Source of the DNA: Vineibacter terrae
Lineage (GTDB): Bacteria > Pseudomonadota > Alphaproteobacteria > Reyranellales > Reyranellaceae
DNA length: 64,000 nt
Assembly: GCF_008039615.1 (NCBI RefSeq)
Contig: NZ_VDUZ01000025.1
Coordinates: 56,830 to 120,829, forward strand
Direction of reading: 5' to 3'
This document shows positions 15,749 to 24,613 of the stretch, piece by piece (the first letter of the stretch is position 1; every line of letters begins with the position of its first letter). The notes beneath the pieces were generated by a model. It saw nothing but the letters and a program-made list of their open reading frames with translations, made no database searches and was not told where the DNA came from. Both the position numbers and the translations under genes were made by a program.

Positions 15749-17269
15749 GTGGACTTCCTGTCCAATCTGGAGCTGGGCTTCTCCGTCGCGCTGTCGGCGC
15801 ACAACCTCCTGTACTGTCTGATCGGCGTGTTCCTGGGCACGGCCGTCGGCGTGCTGCCGGGCCTCGGGCCGGCGGCGACGCTGTCGCTGCTGCTGCCGAT
15901 CACCTTCGGGATGCCGCCGACCTCGGCCGTCATCATGCTGGCGGGCATCTACTACGGCACCGCCTATGGCGGCTCGATCACCTCGATCCTGCTCAACATC
16001 CCCGGCGAGGCATCGTCGGTGGTGACCTGCATCGATGGCCACGAGATGGCGCGCCGCGGCCGGGCGGGTCCGGCGCTGGGCATCGCGGCCTTCGGATCGT
16101 TCATCGCCGGCACCATCGCGGTGGTGGCGATCTCCGTGGTCGGGCCGGCGGTCGCCGGCATGGCGCTGCGCTTCGGTCCGCCCGAGTACGCAGCGCTGGT
16201 CGTGCTCGGCCTGGTGCTGATCTGCTTCATGAGCGAGGCCGACATGGTGCGCGGCCTGACCATGGTGGCGCTGGGCTTGCTGCTCAGCACCATCGGCCTC
16301 GACCCGATCCTGGGCTCGGAGCGGTTCACATTCGGCAGCACCAGCCTGGCCGACGGCATCAACCTCGCGGTGCTGGCGATGGGGCTGTTCGGCGTCGCTG
16401 AGCTGCTGATGATCGCGACACGACCGCCGGAGCAGGCTGAATTCCTGCGCCAGCCCACGCGCCTGCGCGCGCTGCTGCCCAGCCGCGCCGATTGGCGTCG
16501 CAGCGCCGGCCCGATCGGGCGCGGGACGGTGATCGGCTTCATCCTCGGCCTGATCCCCGGCGGTGGCGGCATCATCGCGTCATTCGCATCCTACGTCCTG
16601 GAGAAGCGGCTCTCGCGCCGGCCGGAGGAGTTCGGCAAGGGGGCCATCGAGGGCGTGGCGGGGCCCGAGTCGGCGAACAACGCCGGCGTGCAGGCGACCT
16701 TCCTGCCGCTGCTGACCCTGGGCCTGCCGGCGAACGTCGTGCTGGCCATCATGATGGGCGCGCTGCTCGTGCACGGGATCACCCCGGGACCGCGGCTGGT
16801 GACGGACCACCCCGAGCTGTTCTGGGGAGTCGTGGCCAGCATGTATGTCGGCAATGTCCTGCTGCTGGTGCTCAACGTGCCGCTGATCGCCGTCTTCGTC
16901 AGCATGCTGCGGTTGCCCTATGCGATCCTGGCGCCGCTCATCCTGATGTTCTGCATCGTCGGCGCCTACAGCCTCAACAACAACGTCGCCGACGTCTACA
17001 TGCTGGGTGTCTTCGGGCTGCTCGGCCTGGGCCTGCGGCTGGCCCGCTTCGATCCGGCGCCGCTGGTGCTCGCCTTTGCGCTCGGCCAGCTGCTGGAGCA
17101 GTCGTTGCGGCAATCCCTGCTGATGCGCCAGGGCAGCCCCGTGGTCTTCCTGGAGCGGCCGATCGCGGCATCCTTCCTGGCGCTTGCGGCGACGCTGCTG
17201 CTGGCCGCCGCATACAAGGAGCTGCGGCGGCGGGCTGCCGCATCGGTGGCAGGGGCGGCGGCATTGTAG
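15749..17269 (+). CDS. tripartite tricarboxylate transporter large permease TctA
   Basis: The 506-residue permease has 11-12 predicted membrane helices and the TctA hallmarks. GTAVGVLPGLGPAATLSLLLP lies near residues 30-50, YGGSITSILLNIPGE near 72-86, and PGGGGIIASFASY with PESANNAGVQATFLPLLTLG occur in the second half. The two PG-rich loops are the family signature. GTG is the start. With the binding protein and TctB it forms a sodium- or proton-coupled importer. It ends the GntR-associated operon. Confidence 0.94.
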   Translation: MDFLSNLELGFSVALSAHNLLYCLIGVFLGTAVGVLPGLGPAATLSLLLPITFGMPPTSAVIMLAGIYYGTAYGGSITSILLNIPGEASSVVTCIDGHEMARRGRAGPALGIAAFGSFIAGTIAVVAISVVGPAVAGMALRFGPPEYAALVVLGLVLICFMSEADMVRGLTMVALGLLLSTIGLDPILGSERFTFGSTSLADGINLAVLAMGLFGVAELLMIATRPPEQAEFLRQPTRLRALLPSRADWRRSAGPIGRGTVIGFILGLIPGGGGIIASFASYVLEKRLSRRPEEFGKGAIEGVAGPESANNAGVQATFLPLLTLGLPANVVLAIMMGALLVHGITPGPRLVTDHPELFWGVVASMYVGNVLLLVLNVPLIAVFVSMLRLPYAILAPLILMFCIVGAYSLNNNVADVYMLGVFGLLGLGLRLARFDPAPLVLAFALGQLLEQSLRQSLLMRQGSPVVFLERPIAASFLALAATLLLAAAYKELRRRAAASVAGAAAL

Positions 17270-17330
17270 GATGGACGCGGGGCGGCCGACGCTCCATATA
17301 GCGTCAGATCACGAGCCCGGAGCGCCGGCC

Positions 17331-17600
17331 ATGCAGACCCGAAACCCGATCCTGGACGACATCGCCAAGGTGGCCACCGGCGCAGCCAGCGCCTTCAGCG
17401 GCCTGCGGGGCGAGATCGAGGCGCGCGTGCGCGATCAGATGGCGAAGCTGCTGGATGGCATGCACCTGCCCAGCCGCGAGGAGTTCGAGGTGGTCAAGGC
17501 CATGGCCGCCAAGGCGCGCGAGGAGAACGACGAGCTGCGGGCCCGCATCGCGGCGCTGGAGGCCAGGCTCGCCCAGGCCGGTAGCGACGCGGAGCCCTGA
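17331..17600 (+). CDS. ubiK: UbiK/BMFP accessory factor
   Basis: The 89-residue protein matches the UbiK (BMFP) family: a disordered or amphipathic N-terminus (MQTRNPILDDIAKVATGA) followed by a long coiled coil, including SREEFEVVKAMAAKAREEN. UbiK aids the ubiquinone-biosynthesis complex in E. coli, and related BMFP proteins promote membrane fusion in vitro. A GGAG site precedes the ATG. In alphaproteobacteria it commonly neighbours lgt on one side and ybjN-proC on the other; here both neighbours have been displaced. Confidence 0.85.
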   Translation: MQTRNPILDDIAKVATGAASAFSGLRGEIEARVRDQMAKLLDGMHLPSREEFEVVKAMAAKAREENDELRARIAALEARLAQAGSDAEP

Positions 17601-17926
17601 TCGGACGGCGCCCGCAACGCAGGCACCGCTGTCATCCGGGATGATGGTGGGCCATGCTTGGACGTCATGACCGTGCGCAGGCCAGATCCGGTGTTCGGTC
17701 AGGACTCGTGACCTGTATTTTTCCCCATCCCAAATCGACAGAATCCACAGCATAGATTCTTGCGCCTGGATTCCCTGCATGGCAGGCTGCCGCTATATCG
17801 AGTGGGGCCGATACGGTCATCCACAAGATACGGGGAAATTCTAACTGTCCTGATGGTCACCTTGACCGCCGGACCGTCCGATGGGGCGGGTGGTGGTCGC
17901 CATCGGGATTCCGGGAGATCGGCTGC
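17601..17926. other. 326-bp intergenic region between ubiK and ybjN
   Basis: No coding region is supported. An inverted repeat AGAATC/GATTCT (17740-17745 and 17755-17760, 9-base spacer) and an AT-richer patch around 17715-17765 could belong to the ybjN promoter. I cannot assign a regulator. Confidence 0.5.
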
Positions 17927-18433
17927 ATGGCGTTATCGCAGCGGGAGCGTACCCGACCCAGGCCGGTCAATCCGCTGGAGCTGATCGAACAGGTCGTGCA
18001 GGCCAATGACTGGCCGTTCGACCGGACCAGCGAACGCGAGATTGCCGCCGAGGTCGCCGGCAAGTGGTGCGACTACCGGCTGTTCTTCGCCTGGCGCGAT
18101 GATGTGCATGCGCTGCATTTCACGTGCGCCTTCGACGTGCGTGTCCCACCCGAGCGGCACCGTGATGTCCATGCGCTGCTGGCGATGGTGAACGAGAAGC
18201 TATGGCTGGGGCACTTCGACCTGTGGTCGGAGGAGAACCTGCCGATGTTCCGTCATTCCATCCCGCTGCGCGGCACCACGGGGCTTTCCATTGAACAGCT
18301 CGAGGATCTCGTCGACATCGCGATCGGCGAGTGCGAGCGCTTTTATCCGGCCTTCCAGTACGTGGTATGGGCCGGCAAGACCCCAGGTGAGGCGCTGACG
18401 GCGTCGATCCTGCACACCGTGGGTGAAGCCTAG
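17927..18433 (+). CDS. YbjN domain protein (type III secretion chaperone-like fold)
   Basis: The 168-residue product fits the alphaproteobacterial YbjN family: NPLELIEQVVQANDWPFDR at the start, a central strand set (LFFAWRDDVHALHFTCAFD) and a C-terminal helix with GECERFYPAFQYVVW. No signal peptide is present. The function is unproven; E. coli YbjN affects motility and stress traits. The gene normally lies directly before proC, which here is found 44.6 kb away. A GGGAG site is correctly spaced from the ATG, and a good intrinsic terminator follows. Confidence 0.88.
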   Translation: MALSQRERTRPRPVNPLELIEQVVQANDWPFDRTSEREIAAEVAGKWCDYRLFFAWRDDVHALHFTCAFDVRVPPERHRDVHALLAMVNEKLWLGHFDLWSEENLPMFRHSIPLRGTTGLSIEQLEDLVDIAIGECERFYPAFQYVVWAGKTPGEALTASILHTVGEA

Positions 18434-18467
18434 GGGTTCACAAGGTCCGACGCCCCCTCACGTCGGT

Positions 18468-18506
18468 CGCGTAGTACGCGTGGTGTATCGCGTGGTGCGC
18501 GTAGTA
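18468..18506. repeat. ordered 9-mer repeats (A-B-tat-B-A)
   Basis: CGCGTAGTA, CGCGTGGTG, TAT, CGCGTGGTG and CGCGTAGTA follow each other exactly, so two 9-base units are repeated in mirror order but the same orientation. They lie after ybjN and before its terminator. I see no coding frame; whether this is a binding array, part of a small RNA or chance is unknown. Confidence 0.75.
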
Positions 18507-18539
18507 GATAAGTACAAGAACGAATGTCAGCTCTCGACT

Positions 18540-18573
18540 CCGCGCCGGCTCCCTCCCGGCGCGGTTTCGTTTT
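18540..18573 (+). terminator. intrinsic terminator after ybjN
   Basis: A perfect 9-bp GC stem (CCGCGCCGG/CCGGCGCGG) with a 7-base loop is followed by TTTCGTTTT. It also sits just beyond the end of the opposing IclR gene and may serve both directions, although the T-run favours the plus strand. Confidence 0.8.
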
Positions 18574-18577
18574 GGGC

Positions 18578-19429
18578 TCAGCCGCTCGCCGGGCGGCTGC
18601 CGTGCGGCAGCTCGCCGCGCAGGCGCCGGGCGATGTCGACCAGGCGCGGGCCCCAGGTCTGCTCCAGCTTTTCCTTGGTGAGCACGAACATCGGCCCGGT
18701 GAGGTTGAGCGCCAGCGTCGTCGCGCCGTTGGGGTGCAGCAGCGGCACGCCGGCGGAATTAATGCCCTGCGTGTACTCGCCCAGCCCGAGGCAGAAGCCC
18801 TGCTCGTGCACGTCGCGGGACGCCCTCTGGATGCGGCGCTGGATGCGCGGCCAGTCGACCGGATTGGCCTGGCGGATCTGATCGAGCACGGCGGCGCGCT
18901 CGACCGCCGGCAGGCCGTGAAGGCAGGCCCAGCCCATGCTGGTCGAGATGATCGGGATGCGCATGCCGATCGACACGTTGCGATAGACGGCGGCTTCGCC
19001 GCGGGCATATTCCATGTAGACCATGCTCAGCCCGTCGCGTGAGCCCAACGCCGCGGTGCCGCCGCTCTCGCGCGCAAGCTCCTGCAGCAGGGGGCGGGCC
19101 AGCACGTGGATCTCGGTGTTGGCCAGCACCGCGAAGCCCAGCGACAGGACGCCGGGGGCGAGCTCGTACTTGCCGATGTCCTCGAGATATTTGAGGTAGC
19201 CCAGCTCCGACAGGGTGAAGGTCAGGCGCGATACCGTCGCCTTGGGCACGCCGGTCCGCTGGGCGAGCTCGGCATTGCCGAGATAGGTCTCGCTCTGACG
19301 GAACGAGCGCAGGATATCCAGCCCCCGCGCCAAGGCGGTGTTGAAGCGCGGGTCGGTCTTCTTCCTGCCGGTCTTGCCCGAAGCGGCGCTGCCGCCACCC
19401 GCGGCCTTGGCCTTGTGACGCCTGCGCAC
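18578..19429 (-). CDS. IclR-family transcriptional regulator
   Basis: The 283-residue protein has a basic disordered start, then the IclR winged helix (ALARGLDILRSF, NAELAQRTGVPKATVSRLTF) at about residues 33-95 and an effector domain ending in TKEKLEQTWGPRLVDIARRL. The GTG at 19429 is chosen because GGGAG lies 8 bases before it; a TTG lies 6 bases further upstream. IclR proteins commonly control aromatic-acid catabolism. The transporter, tautomerase, dioxygenase and oxygenase genes nearby and the TGGAA-type boxes at 24.6 and 28.4-28.5 kb make them likely targets. Confidence 0.88.
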   Translation of the reverse strand: MRRRHKAKAAGGGSAASGKTGRKKTDPRFNTALARGLDILRSFRQSETYLGNAELAQRTGVPKATVSRLTFTLSELGYLKYLEDIGKYELAPGVLSLGFAVLANTEIHVLARPLLQELARESGGTAALGSRDGLSMVYMEYARGEAAVYRNVSIGMRIPIISTSMGWACLHGLPAVERAAVLDQIRQANPVDWPRIQRRIQRASRDVHEQGFCLGLGEYTQGINSAGVPLLHPNGATTLALNLTGPMFVLTKEKLEQTWGPRLVDIARRLRGELPHGSRPASG

Positions 19430-19524
19430 AGGCAAGGCTCCCTGTTCAGTGGACAGTCGATCCTCGATAGCCGGCCTGACCGCGCACCGTCAACGTTCCC
19501 AGGCGGCGGCGGGGCCGGGCCGGC

Positions 19525-20601
19525 CTACGCCTCGACCTTGCGCTCGTCCCAGCTCATGCCGAGCTCCTGGTGGGCCTTCTTGAGGTAGCGGCGGTCGAAC
19601 AGGCCTTCGAAGGCGAGATCGCCCTTGCCCGGCAGCAGCCCGCCGTCCGCCAGAATCTTGCGGTAGCGCTCCACGGTCGACCGCGGCACGTCCAGCGCGT
19701 TGACGTATTCCAGCTCGCGGCCGACATAGCCGGCCCGGAAGCCGTAATACGTCTCGGTCAGGAAGTCGTCGAACTTCAGCTGCTCGCTGATGAAGCGCTT
19801 GATGTTGGCGCCGTTGTTCTTCTCGATATCCGCCTGCATGTACTGCCGGGTCTTCAGCAGGGCCTTGACGAAGCGCACCACCGTCGCCTCGTTCTGCTGC
19901 AGCCAGTCATCGCGGCCGACGATCACTTGGCTCATGTCGACCTTGACGCCGGTCATCTGGGTGCCGGTCATCAGGGTCTCGACCGGCGTCTGCTGCCGCA
20001 GCCGCACCAGCTCGGTCGAGGTGATGATCGCGGCATCGACCTCCCGGCTCATGATCGCGCCGCGCATCTGGGTGAACGGGATCGTGAGGAAGGTGACATC
20101 CTTCGGGTTGACGCCGGTGGCGGTCAGCAGGGGGCGCAGCGCCAGGTACCAGGCGGCCGAGAAGCCCGGAGTCGCAACCCGCTTGCCCTTGAGGTCGGCC
20201 AGCGTCTTGATGCCGCGGTCCTTCGGTGCGGCGAGGAAGGCTGCCTCCCACGGGTGGCCCGTGCTGTCGGTGAAGGTGTACTCGAAGCACGAGACGATCT
20301 TCAGCTTGCCGCCCAGCGCCATGAGCTGCAGGAACGATGGAATGCCGACCCCCGCCATCTGGATCTGCCCCGACGACACCAGCTGCAGCATCACGGCGCT
20401 CTCGCTGGCGTTGACGACGTCGATCTTGAGCTGCTGCGCCGCAAAGGCGTTGATGCCGTTGGCGGCGACGAACGAGGCGATCGGCGATGCCGGGCTGTAG
20501 CCGAACTTGATCGTCGTGGGCTCGGCCGGCTGCGCCCGGGCCGGCGCGAATGCCAGCGAAGGCATCGCCGCGAGCATGGTGAGCAGTGTGCGTCTGTCCA
20601 T
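19525..20601 (-). CDS. ABC transporter substrate-binding protein, NMT1/TauA type (copy 3)
   Basis: The 358-residue periplasmic protein has an N-terminal RR-bearing signal peptide (MDRRTLLTMLAAMPSLAF) cleaved near ARAQ, then an NMT1/SsuA-like bilobed domain. Conserved stretches shared with its two upstream neighbours include GHPWEA, ADLKGKRVA, ITSTE and KRFISEQLKFDDFL. It would deliver a small organic acid or sulfonate-like ligand to the single permease and ATPase encoded at 22.8-24.5 kb. AAGGAGG precedes the ATG. The tandem arrangement suggests gene duplication. Confidence 0.88.
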   Translation of the reverse strand: MDRRTLLTMLAAMPSLAFAPARAQPAEPTTIKFGYSPASPIASFVAANGINAFAAQQLKIDVVNASESAVMLQLVSSGQIQMAGVGIPSFLQLMALGGKLKIVSCFEYTFTDSTGHPWEAAFLAAPKDRGIKTLADLKGKRVATPGFSAAWYLALRPLLTATGVNPKDVTFLTIPFTQMRGAIMSREVDAAIITSTELVRLRQQTPVETLMTGTQMTGVKVDMSQVIVGRDDWLQQNEATVVRFVKALLKTRQYMQADIEKNNGANIKRFISEQLKFDDFLTETYYGFRAGYVGRELEYVNALDVPRSTVERYRKILADGGLLPGKGDLAFEGLFDRRYLKKAHQELGMSWDERKVEA

Positions 20602-20652
20602 TCTTGCCTCCTTGCAGGGGATCGGCTGTGGCCGCTTGTGCGCTTGCGGTGG

Positions 20653-21717
20653 TCAGCCCCTCTTGTCGTCCCAGGTCAGGCCCAGCTCGCGATAGGCGCG
20701 CAGCAGGTAGCGGTAGTCGACGGTCTGGTCGAAGCTGGGTGGCGTGCGGCCTTGCAGCAGGCCCGACCCGACAAGGGTGCGGGCGTTGGTGTCGATCACG
20801 GCCCGCGGTATTTCCAGCATGTTGATGAAGTCGAGCTCGCGGCCGGCATAGCCGCCGCGGAAGCGATAGAAGGTGTCGGTCAGGAAGTCGTCGAACTTGA
20901 GCTGATCGCGGATGAAGCGCTTGATGTTGGCGCCGTCGTTCTTCTCCACGTCGTTCTGCATGTAGAGCCGCGTCTTCAGCAGCGCCCGCAGGAAGCGCAC
21001 GGTGACCTCCTCGTTCTGCTGCAGCCATTCGGCGCGTGCGAACATGGCCTGGGTCAGGTCGACCTTGAGGTTGCTGAGCTGCGATCCGGTCATCAGGATG
21101 TCGACGCCCAGGCGCTGCGCGGTGCGCACGTACTCGGTCGAGGTGATGATGGCCGCGTCGACCTGGTCGAGCACGATGGCGCCGCCCATCTGCGGGTACG
21201 GCATGGTGAGGAACGTGATGTCCTTGACGTCGACATTGGCCTCTCGCAGCCGGTCGCGCAGCATCAGGTACCACGACACGTAGCTGTCGACGGCGACCCG
21301 CCGCCCCCTGAGATCCTGCAGCGACTTGATGTTGCGGTCCTTGCGCGTGATCAGGAACACGGCCTCCCACGGGTGTCCCGACTTGTCCGTGAACATGTAC
21401 TCGAAGGCCGAGATCGCCTTCATCGCTGCGCCGGCGGCGATCGCCTGCTGCATCGTGGTGATGCCCACCCCGCCCATGTCGACATGCCGGGCGATCAGCG
21501 CATCGCGCAGCCCGGCCGTGTCCTGGAACCGCTGCACCTCGAGCTTGACGCCTTCCTTCGCAAAGGCATCGGTGCCGACCGCCGCGATGAACGTGCCGAT
21601 CGGGGCCGAGACGTTGTATCCCAGGCGCAGCGGCAACGGTCCCGGCTGCGCCGCGACCGGCAGGACGCCCAGTCCGGCGGCCAGCGCCAGCAGCACCCCT
21701 GCGATACGTGCGATCAT
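20653..21717 (-). CDS. ABC transporter substrate-binding protein, NMT1/TauA type (copy 2)
   Basis: The 354-residue paralogue has a signal peptide (MIARIAGVLLALAAGLGVLPVAAQ) and the same landmarks as the flanking copies: GHPWEAVFLI, LQDLRGRRVAVDSYV, ITSTEYVR, MTGSQLSNLKVDLTQ and KRFIRDQLKFDDFLTDTFY. The binding pocket loops differ, which could give a different ligand preference within one transporter. GGGAGGAACG precedes the ATG. It lies 30 bases after copy 1 and 51 bases before copy 3. Confidence 0.88.
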   Translation of the reverse strand: MIARIAGVLLALAAGLGVLPVAAQPGPLPLRLGYNVSAPIGTFIAAVGTDAFAKEGVKLEVQRFQDTAGLRDALIARHVDMGGVGITTMQQAIAAGAAMKAISAFEYMFTDKSGHPWEAVFLITRKDRNIKSLQDLRGRRVAVDSYVSWYLMLRDRLREANVDVKDITFLTMPYPQMGGAIVLDQVDAAIITSTEYVRTAQRLGVDILMTGSQLSNLKVDLTQAMFARAEWLQQNEEVTVRFLRALLKTRLYMQNDVEKNDGANIKRFIRDQLKFDDFLTDTFYRFRGGYAGRELDFINMLEIPRAVIDTNARTLVGSGLLQGRTPPSFDQTVDYRYLLRAYRELGLTWDDKRG

Positions 21718-21746
21718 CGTTCCTCCCGTGTTCCTGACGCTGCGGT

Positions 21747-22835
21747 TCAGTCCAGCGTCTTGGCGTCGTCCCAGCGCAGGCCGAGCTCGGCATGGGCGCG
21801 CTTGAGGTAGGTGAGGTCGACGGCCAGGTCGAAGCCGGCAGGCTTGGCGCCGCGCAGCAGGCCGGCGCCCTCCAAGGTGCGGGCATAGACGTCGACGACG
21901 TGGCGCGGCACGTCGAGATCGTTCACGAACGCCAGCTCGCGACCGGCGTAGCCGGCGCGATAGCGATAGAACGTATCGGTCAGCAGATCATCGAACTTGA
22001 GCTGCTCGCGGATGAAGCGCTTGATCGTGGCGCCTTCGTTGGCGGCGATGTCCTGGCGCATGAAGGCGCGCGTGCGTAGCATCGCCTTCAGGAAGCTCAC
22101 GGCTAGGGGCTGGTTCTCCCGCAGCCAGTCGTGGCGCGCCACGATCACCTGCGTGAGGTCGAGCTTCAGCCCGGTGAGCTGCGATCCGGTCATGACGACG
22201 TCGACCGGCAGGCGCTGGCCCAGGCGCACGTATTCGGTCGAGGTGATGGTGGCGACGTCCACCTGGCCCAGGGTCAGCGCGCCGGCCATCTGGGTGTAGG
22301 GCATCGACAGGAAGGTGATATCGCGCACGTCCACGCCGGCGTCGCGCAGGGCGAGGTACCAGGTCGACGACACGCCGAGGATCGCCACCTTCTTGCCCTT
22401 CAGGTCCTTCACCGAGCGGACGGCGGCATCCTTGCGCGCGATCATGAAGACCGCCTCCCAGGGATGGCCGGACGTGTCGGTGAAGGTGTATTCGAAGGCG
22501 GCGATCATGCGCAGCTTCTGCCCCAGCGAGATCGCCTGCAGGGCGCCTGCGAAGCCGATGCCGCCGAGCTGCACCTGGCGCGAGGCGATGGCATCGAGCG
22601 CCGCCGCCGGCTCGGAGAAGCGCTGCGTGTCCAGCCGGATGCCTTCGCGCGCGAAGGCATCCGTGCCGGTGGCGGCGATGTAGGTGCCGATCGGCGCCGA
22701 CGGGTTGTAGGCGAACCTCACGGGTACGGCTTCCGCCTGCGCCAGCGCGGCCGGCACCGTCCCGAGCATGACCAGGGGTGCCGCCAGCAGCAGGGCGCGG
22801 CGGGCGAGGGCCGCAGCCGGCAAATCCTGCGTCAC
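21747..22835 (-). CDS. ABC transporter substrate-binding protein, NMT1/TauA type (copy 1)
   Basis: This 362-residue protein has a signal peptide with a hydrophobic core around LLLAAPLVMLGTVPAALAQA and an NMT1-like domain. Motifs shared with the other copies are APIGTYIAATGTDAFA, GHPWEAVFM, VKDLKGKKVAI, ITSTEYVRLGQ and KRFIREQLKFDDLLTDTFY. Its GTG start overlaps the permease stop codon as GTGA, so it is the copy most tightly coupled to the membrane components. The ligand is unknown; the aromatic catabolic neighbours suggest an aromatic acid. Confidence 0.88.
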   Translation of the reverse strand: MTQDLPAAALARRALLLAAPLVMLGTVPAALAQAEAVPVRFAYNPSAPIGTYIAATGTDAFAREGIRLDTQRFSEPAAALDAIASRQVQLGGIGFAGALQAISLGQKLRMIAAFEYTFTDTSGHPWEAVFMIARKDAAVRSVKDLKGKKVAILGVSSTWYLALRDAGVDVRDITFLSMPYTQMAGALTLGQVDVATITSTEYVRLGQRLPVDVVMTGSQLTGLKLDLTQVIVARHDWLRENQPLAVSFLKAMLRTRAFMRQDIAANEGATIKRFIREQLKFDDLLTDTFYRYRAGYAGRELAFVNDLDVPRHVVDVYARTLEGAGLLRGAKPAGFDLAVDLTYLKRAHAELGLRWDDAKTLD

Positions 22836-23671
22836 CGCTCGGCCTGCTCCTGCCAGCGGAACAGGCGGCGGCCCAGCGCCTGCAGCAGCCGGTCGGCGAT
22901 GAAGCCCATGGTCGAGACCGTGAGCACGCCGGCGAACATCAGGGTCGGGTTGAACGTGCGCTGGGCGAAGATGATGAGGTAGCCGAGCCCTTCGTTGGCG
23001 GCGATCAGCTCCGAGGCCACGATCAGCAGGAAGGCCGTGAGCATGGCGGTCCTGAGGCCGGCGAAGACGAACGGCATCGCCGCCGGGAAGACCACGGTCC
23101 ACATCACCTGGCGGCTGTTGGCGCCCTTGGTGCGGGCGTTCCAGATGAAATACTTGTCGACGTTCTTCACGCCGGCATAGGTGGCGATCACGATGGGAAA
23201 GAAGCAGCCCAGGAAGATCAGCGCGATCTTCGAGGCGTCGCCGATGCCCAGGAACACCATCATCAGCGGGAAGATCGCGAGCTTGGGCGTCGGGAAGATG
23301 GCCGAGATCAGCGGATCGACGAAGCTTTCGATCGCGCGCACGCGGCCCATCAGGATGCCGACCATGATGCCGACGGTGGCGCCCATCGCGAAGCCGATGG
23401 AGGCGCGGCCGAAGCTGTAGGCGATATGCACCAGCAGGTCGTGCGTGACGAACATCTCGACGTACCAGGTTTGCAGCACGTCGCTCAGCGCCGGCACGAA
23501 CAGCGGGTCGAACAGGCCGATGCGCGAGCACAGCTCCCACAGCAGCAGGATCAGCGCGACCGGATAGTAGCGCGCCACGGCATGGAGCCAGCGCACGAGG
23601 CCGGCGGGCAGGGTCGGGCGGCTGGACGGCCGCGGCAGGGGCGCCGCCTGCGCGGCGCTATCGGGCTTCAT
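22832..23671 (-). CDS. ABC transporter permease (SsuC/TauC family)
   Basis: The 279-residue protein has about six membrane helices and the binding-protein-dependent permease loop EGLGYLIIFAQRTF close to its end. The segment ISAIFPTPKLAIFPLMMVFLGIGDASKI is typical of the SsuC/TauC/NitT group. The ATG overlaps the ATPase stop codon. It would form a homodimeric channel served by the adjacent ATPase and any of the three binding proteins. Confidence 0.9.
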   Translation of the reverse strand: MKPDSAAQAAPLPRPSSRPTLPAGLVRWLHAVARYYPVALILLLWELCSRIGLFDPLFVPALSDVLQTWYVEMFVTHDLLVHIAYSFGRASIGFAMGATVGIMVGILMGRVRAIESFVDPLISAIFPTPKLAIFPLMMVFLGIGDASKIALIFLGCFFPIVIATYAGVKNVDKYFIWNARTKGANSRQVMWTVVFPAAMPFVFAGLRTAMLTAFLLIVASELIAANEGLGYLIIFAQRTFNPTLMFAGVLTVSTMGFIADRLLQALGRRLFRWQEQAER

Positions 23672-24465
23672 TGCATCATCTCCAGCGTTTCGGCCCGGAT
23701 CGACGCCCAGATGTGCCTGCGCAGCGTGCCGAACTGCGGCAGCGCACGGATCTCCTCCGCCCGCCGCGGCCGCGGCAGGTCGATGGGCACGATCTCCTTG
23801 ATGCGTCCGGGCCGCGTGGCCATCACGATGACGCGATCCGACAGCAGCACGGCCTCGTCGATGCTGTGGGTCACGAACAGCACCGTCTTGCGATCGCGCT
23901 CCCACAGGCGCAGCAGCTGCTCCTGCAGCACCTCCCGCGTCAGCGCGTCGAGCGCGCCGAAAGGCTCGTCCATCAGGAAGATGCTGGGATTGCACGCCAG
24001 CATCTGGGCGATGGCGATGCGCTGCTTCATGCCGCCGGACAGCTCGCGCGGGAAGTACTCGGCGAACTCGCCCAGTCCGACGGTCTCAAGATACTGCCGC
24101 GCGATCCGCCGGCGCTCCTGCCTGGATGCGCCGCGCATCTCCGGACCGTAGGCGACATTGTCGATCACGCGGCGCCACGGGAAGATGCTGAAGTTCTGCA
24201 GCACCACGCCGCGCTCGGGCGATGGCCCCGTGACGCGCTCGTCATCGACGGTCACGGTGCCGTCGCTGGCATCGAGCAGGCCGGCCACGATGTAGAGCAG
24301 CGTGGACTTGCCACAGCCGCTGGGGCCCACGATGCTGATGAACTCGCCGCGCGTGGCCGCGAACGATACGTCCTTCAGCGCCTGGAGCTGGGCACGGCTT
24401 GCCGTCTGGAAGCGCTTGTTGACATGGTCAACCGAAATATGCGGCGCGTCCGCCTGGCCCGTCAT
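23668..24465 (-). CDS. ABC transporter ATP-binding protein (SsuB/TauB family)
   Basis: The 265-residue ATPase has Walker A GPSGCGKST near residue 42, a Q-loop VLQNFSIFPWR, the signature ELSGGMKQR, Walker B IFLMDEPFGALD and the switch histidine in VTHSIDEAV. LPRPR near the end is typical of nitrate/sulfonate/taurine ATPases. It is the first gene of the ATPase-permease-binding protein operon. The IclR-like box lies about 150 bases upstream. Confidence 0.93.
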   Translation of the reverse strand: MTGQADAPHISVDHVNKRFQTASRAQLQALKDVSFAATRGEFISIVGPSGCGKSTLLYIVAGLLDASDGTVTVDDERVTGPSPERGVVLQNFSIFPWRRVIDNVAYGPEMRGASRQERRRIARQYLETVGLGEFAEYFPRELSGGMKQRIAIAQMLACNPSIFLMDEPFGALDALTREVLQEQLLRLWERDRKTVLFVTHSIDEAVLLSDRVIVMATRPGRIKEIVPIDLPRPRRAEEIRALPQFGTLRRHIWASIRAETLEMMQ

Positions 24466-24613
24466 CGTTCCACCCTGTGCCGCGCGCCGGCGGCTTTTTG
24501 TTGTGGGGTGCGAGACGGGAATCCGCGGCTCCCTCTCGCCGGTCGGGCGATGCCCTCGATCGGCTCCGAACGAGGACATTCAAGACAGTCGAAAACTGCT
24601 TGTCAATGGAATA

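Noticed and set aside
18434..18540. tRNA gene
   Set aside because: No cloverleaf, TPsiC-loop sequence or CCA end could be drawn from this stretch.
19570..21810. 746-codon open frame on the plus strand opposite the binding-protein genes
   Set aside because: It is a mirror of three clear binding-protein genes and is rich in His, Asp, Arg and Gly, typical of antisense frames in GC-rich DNA.
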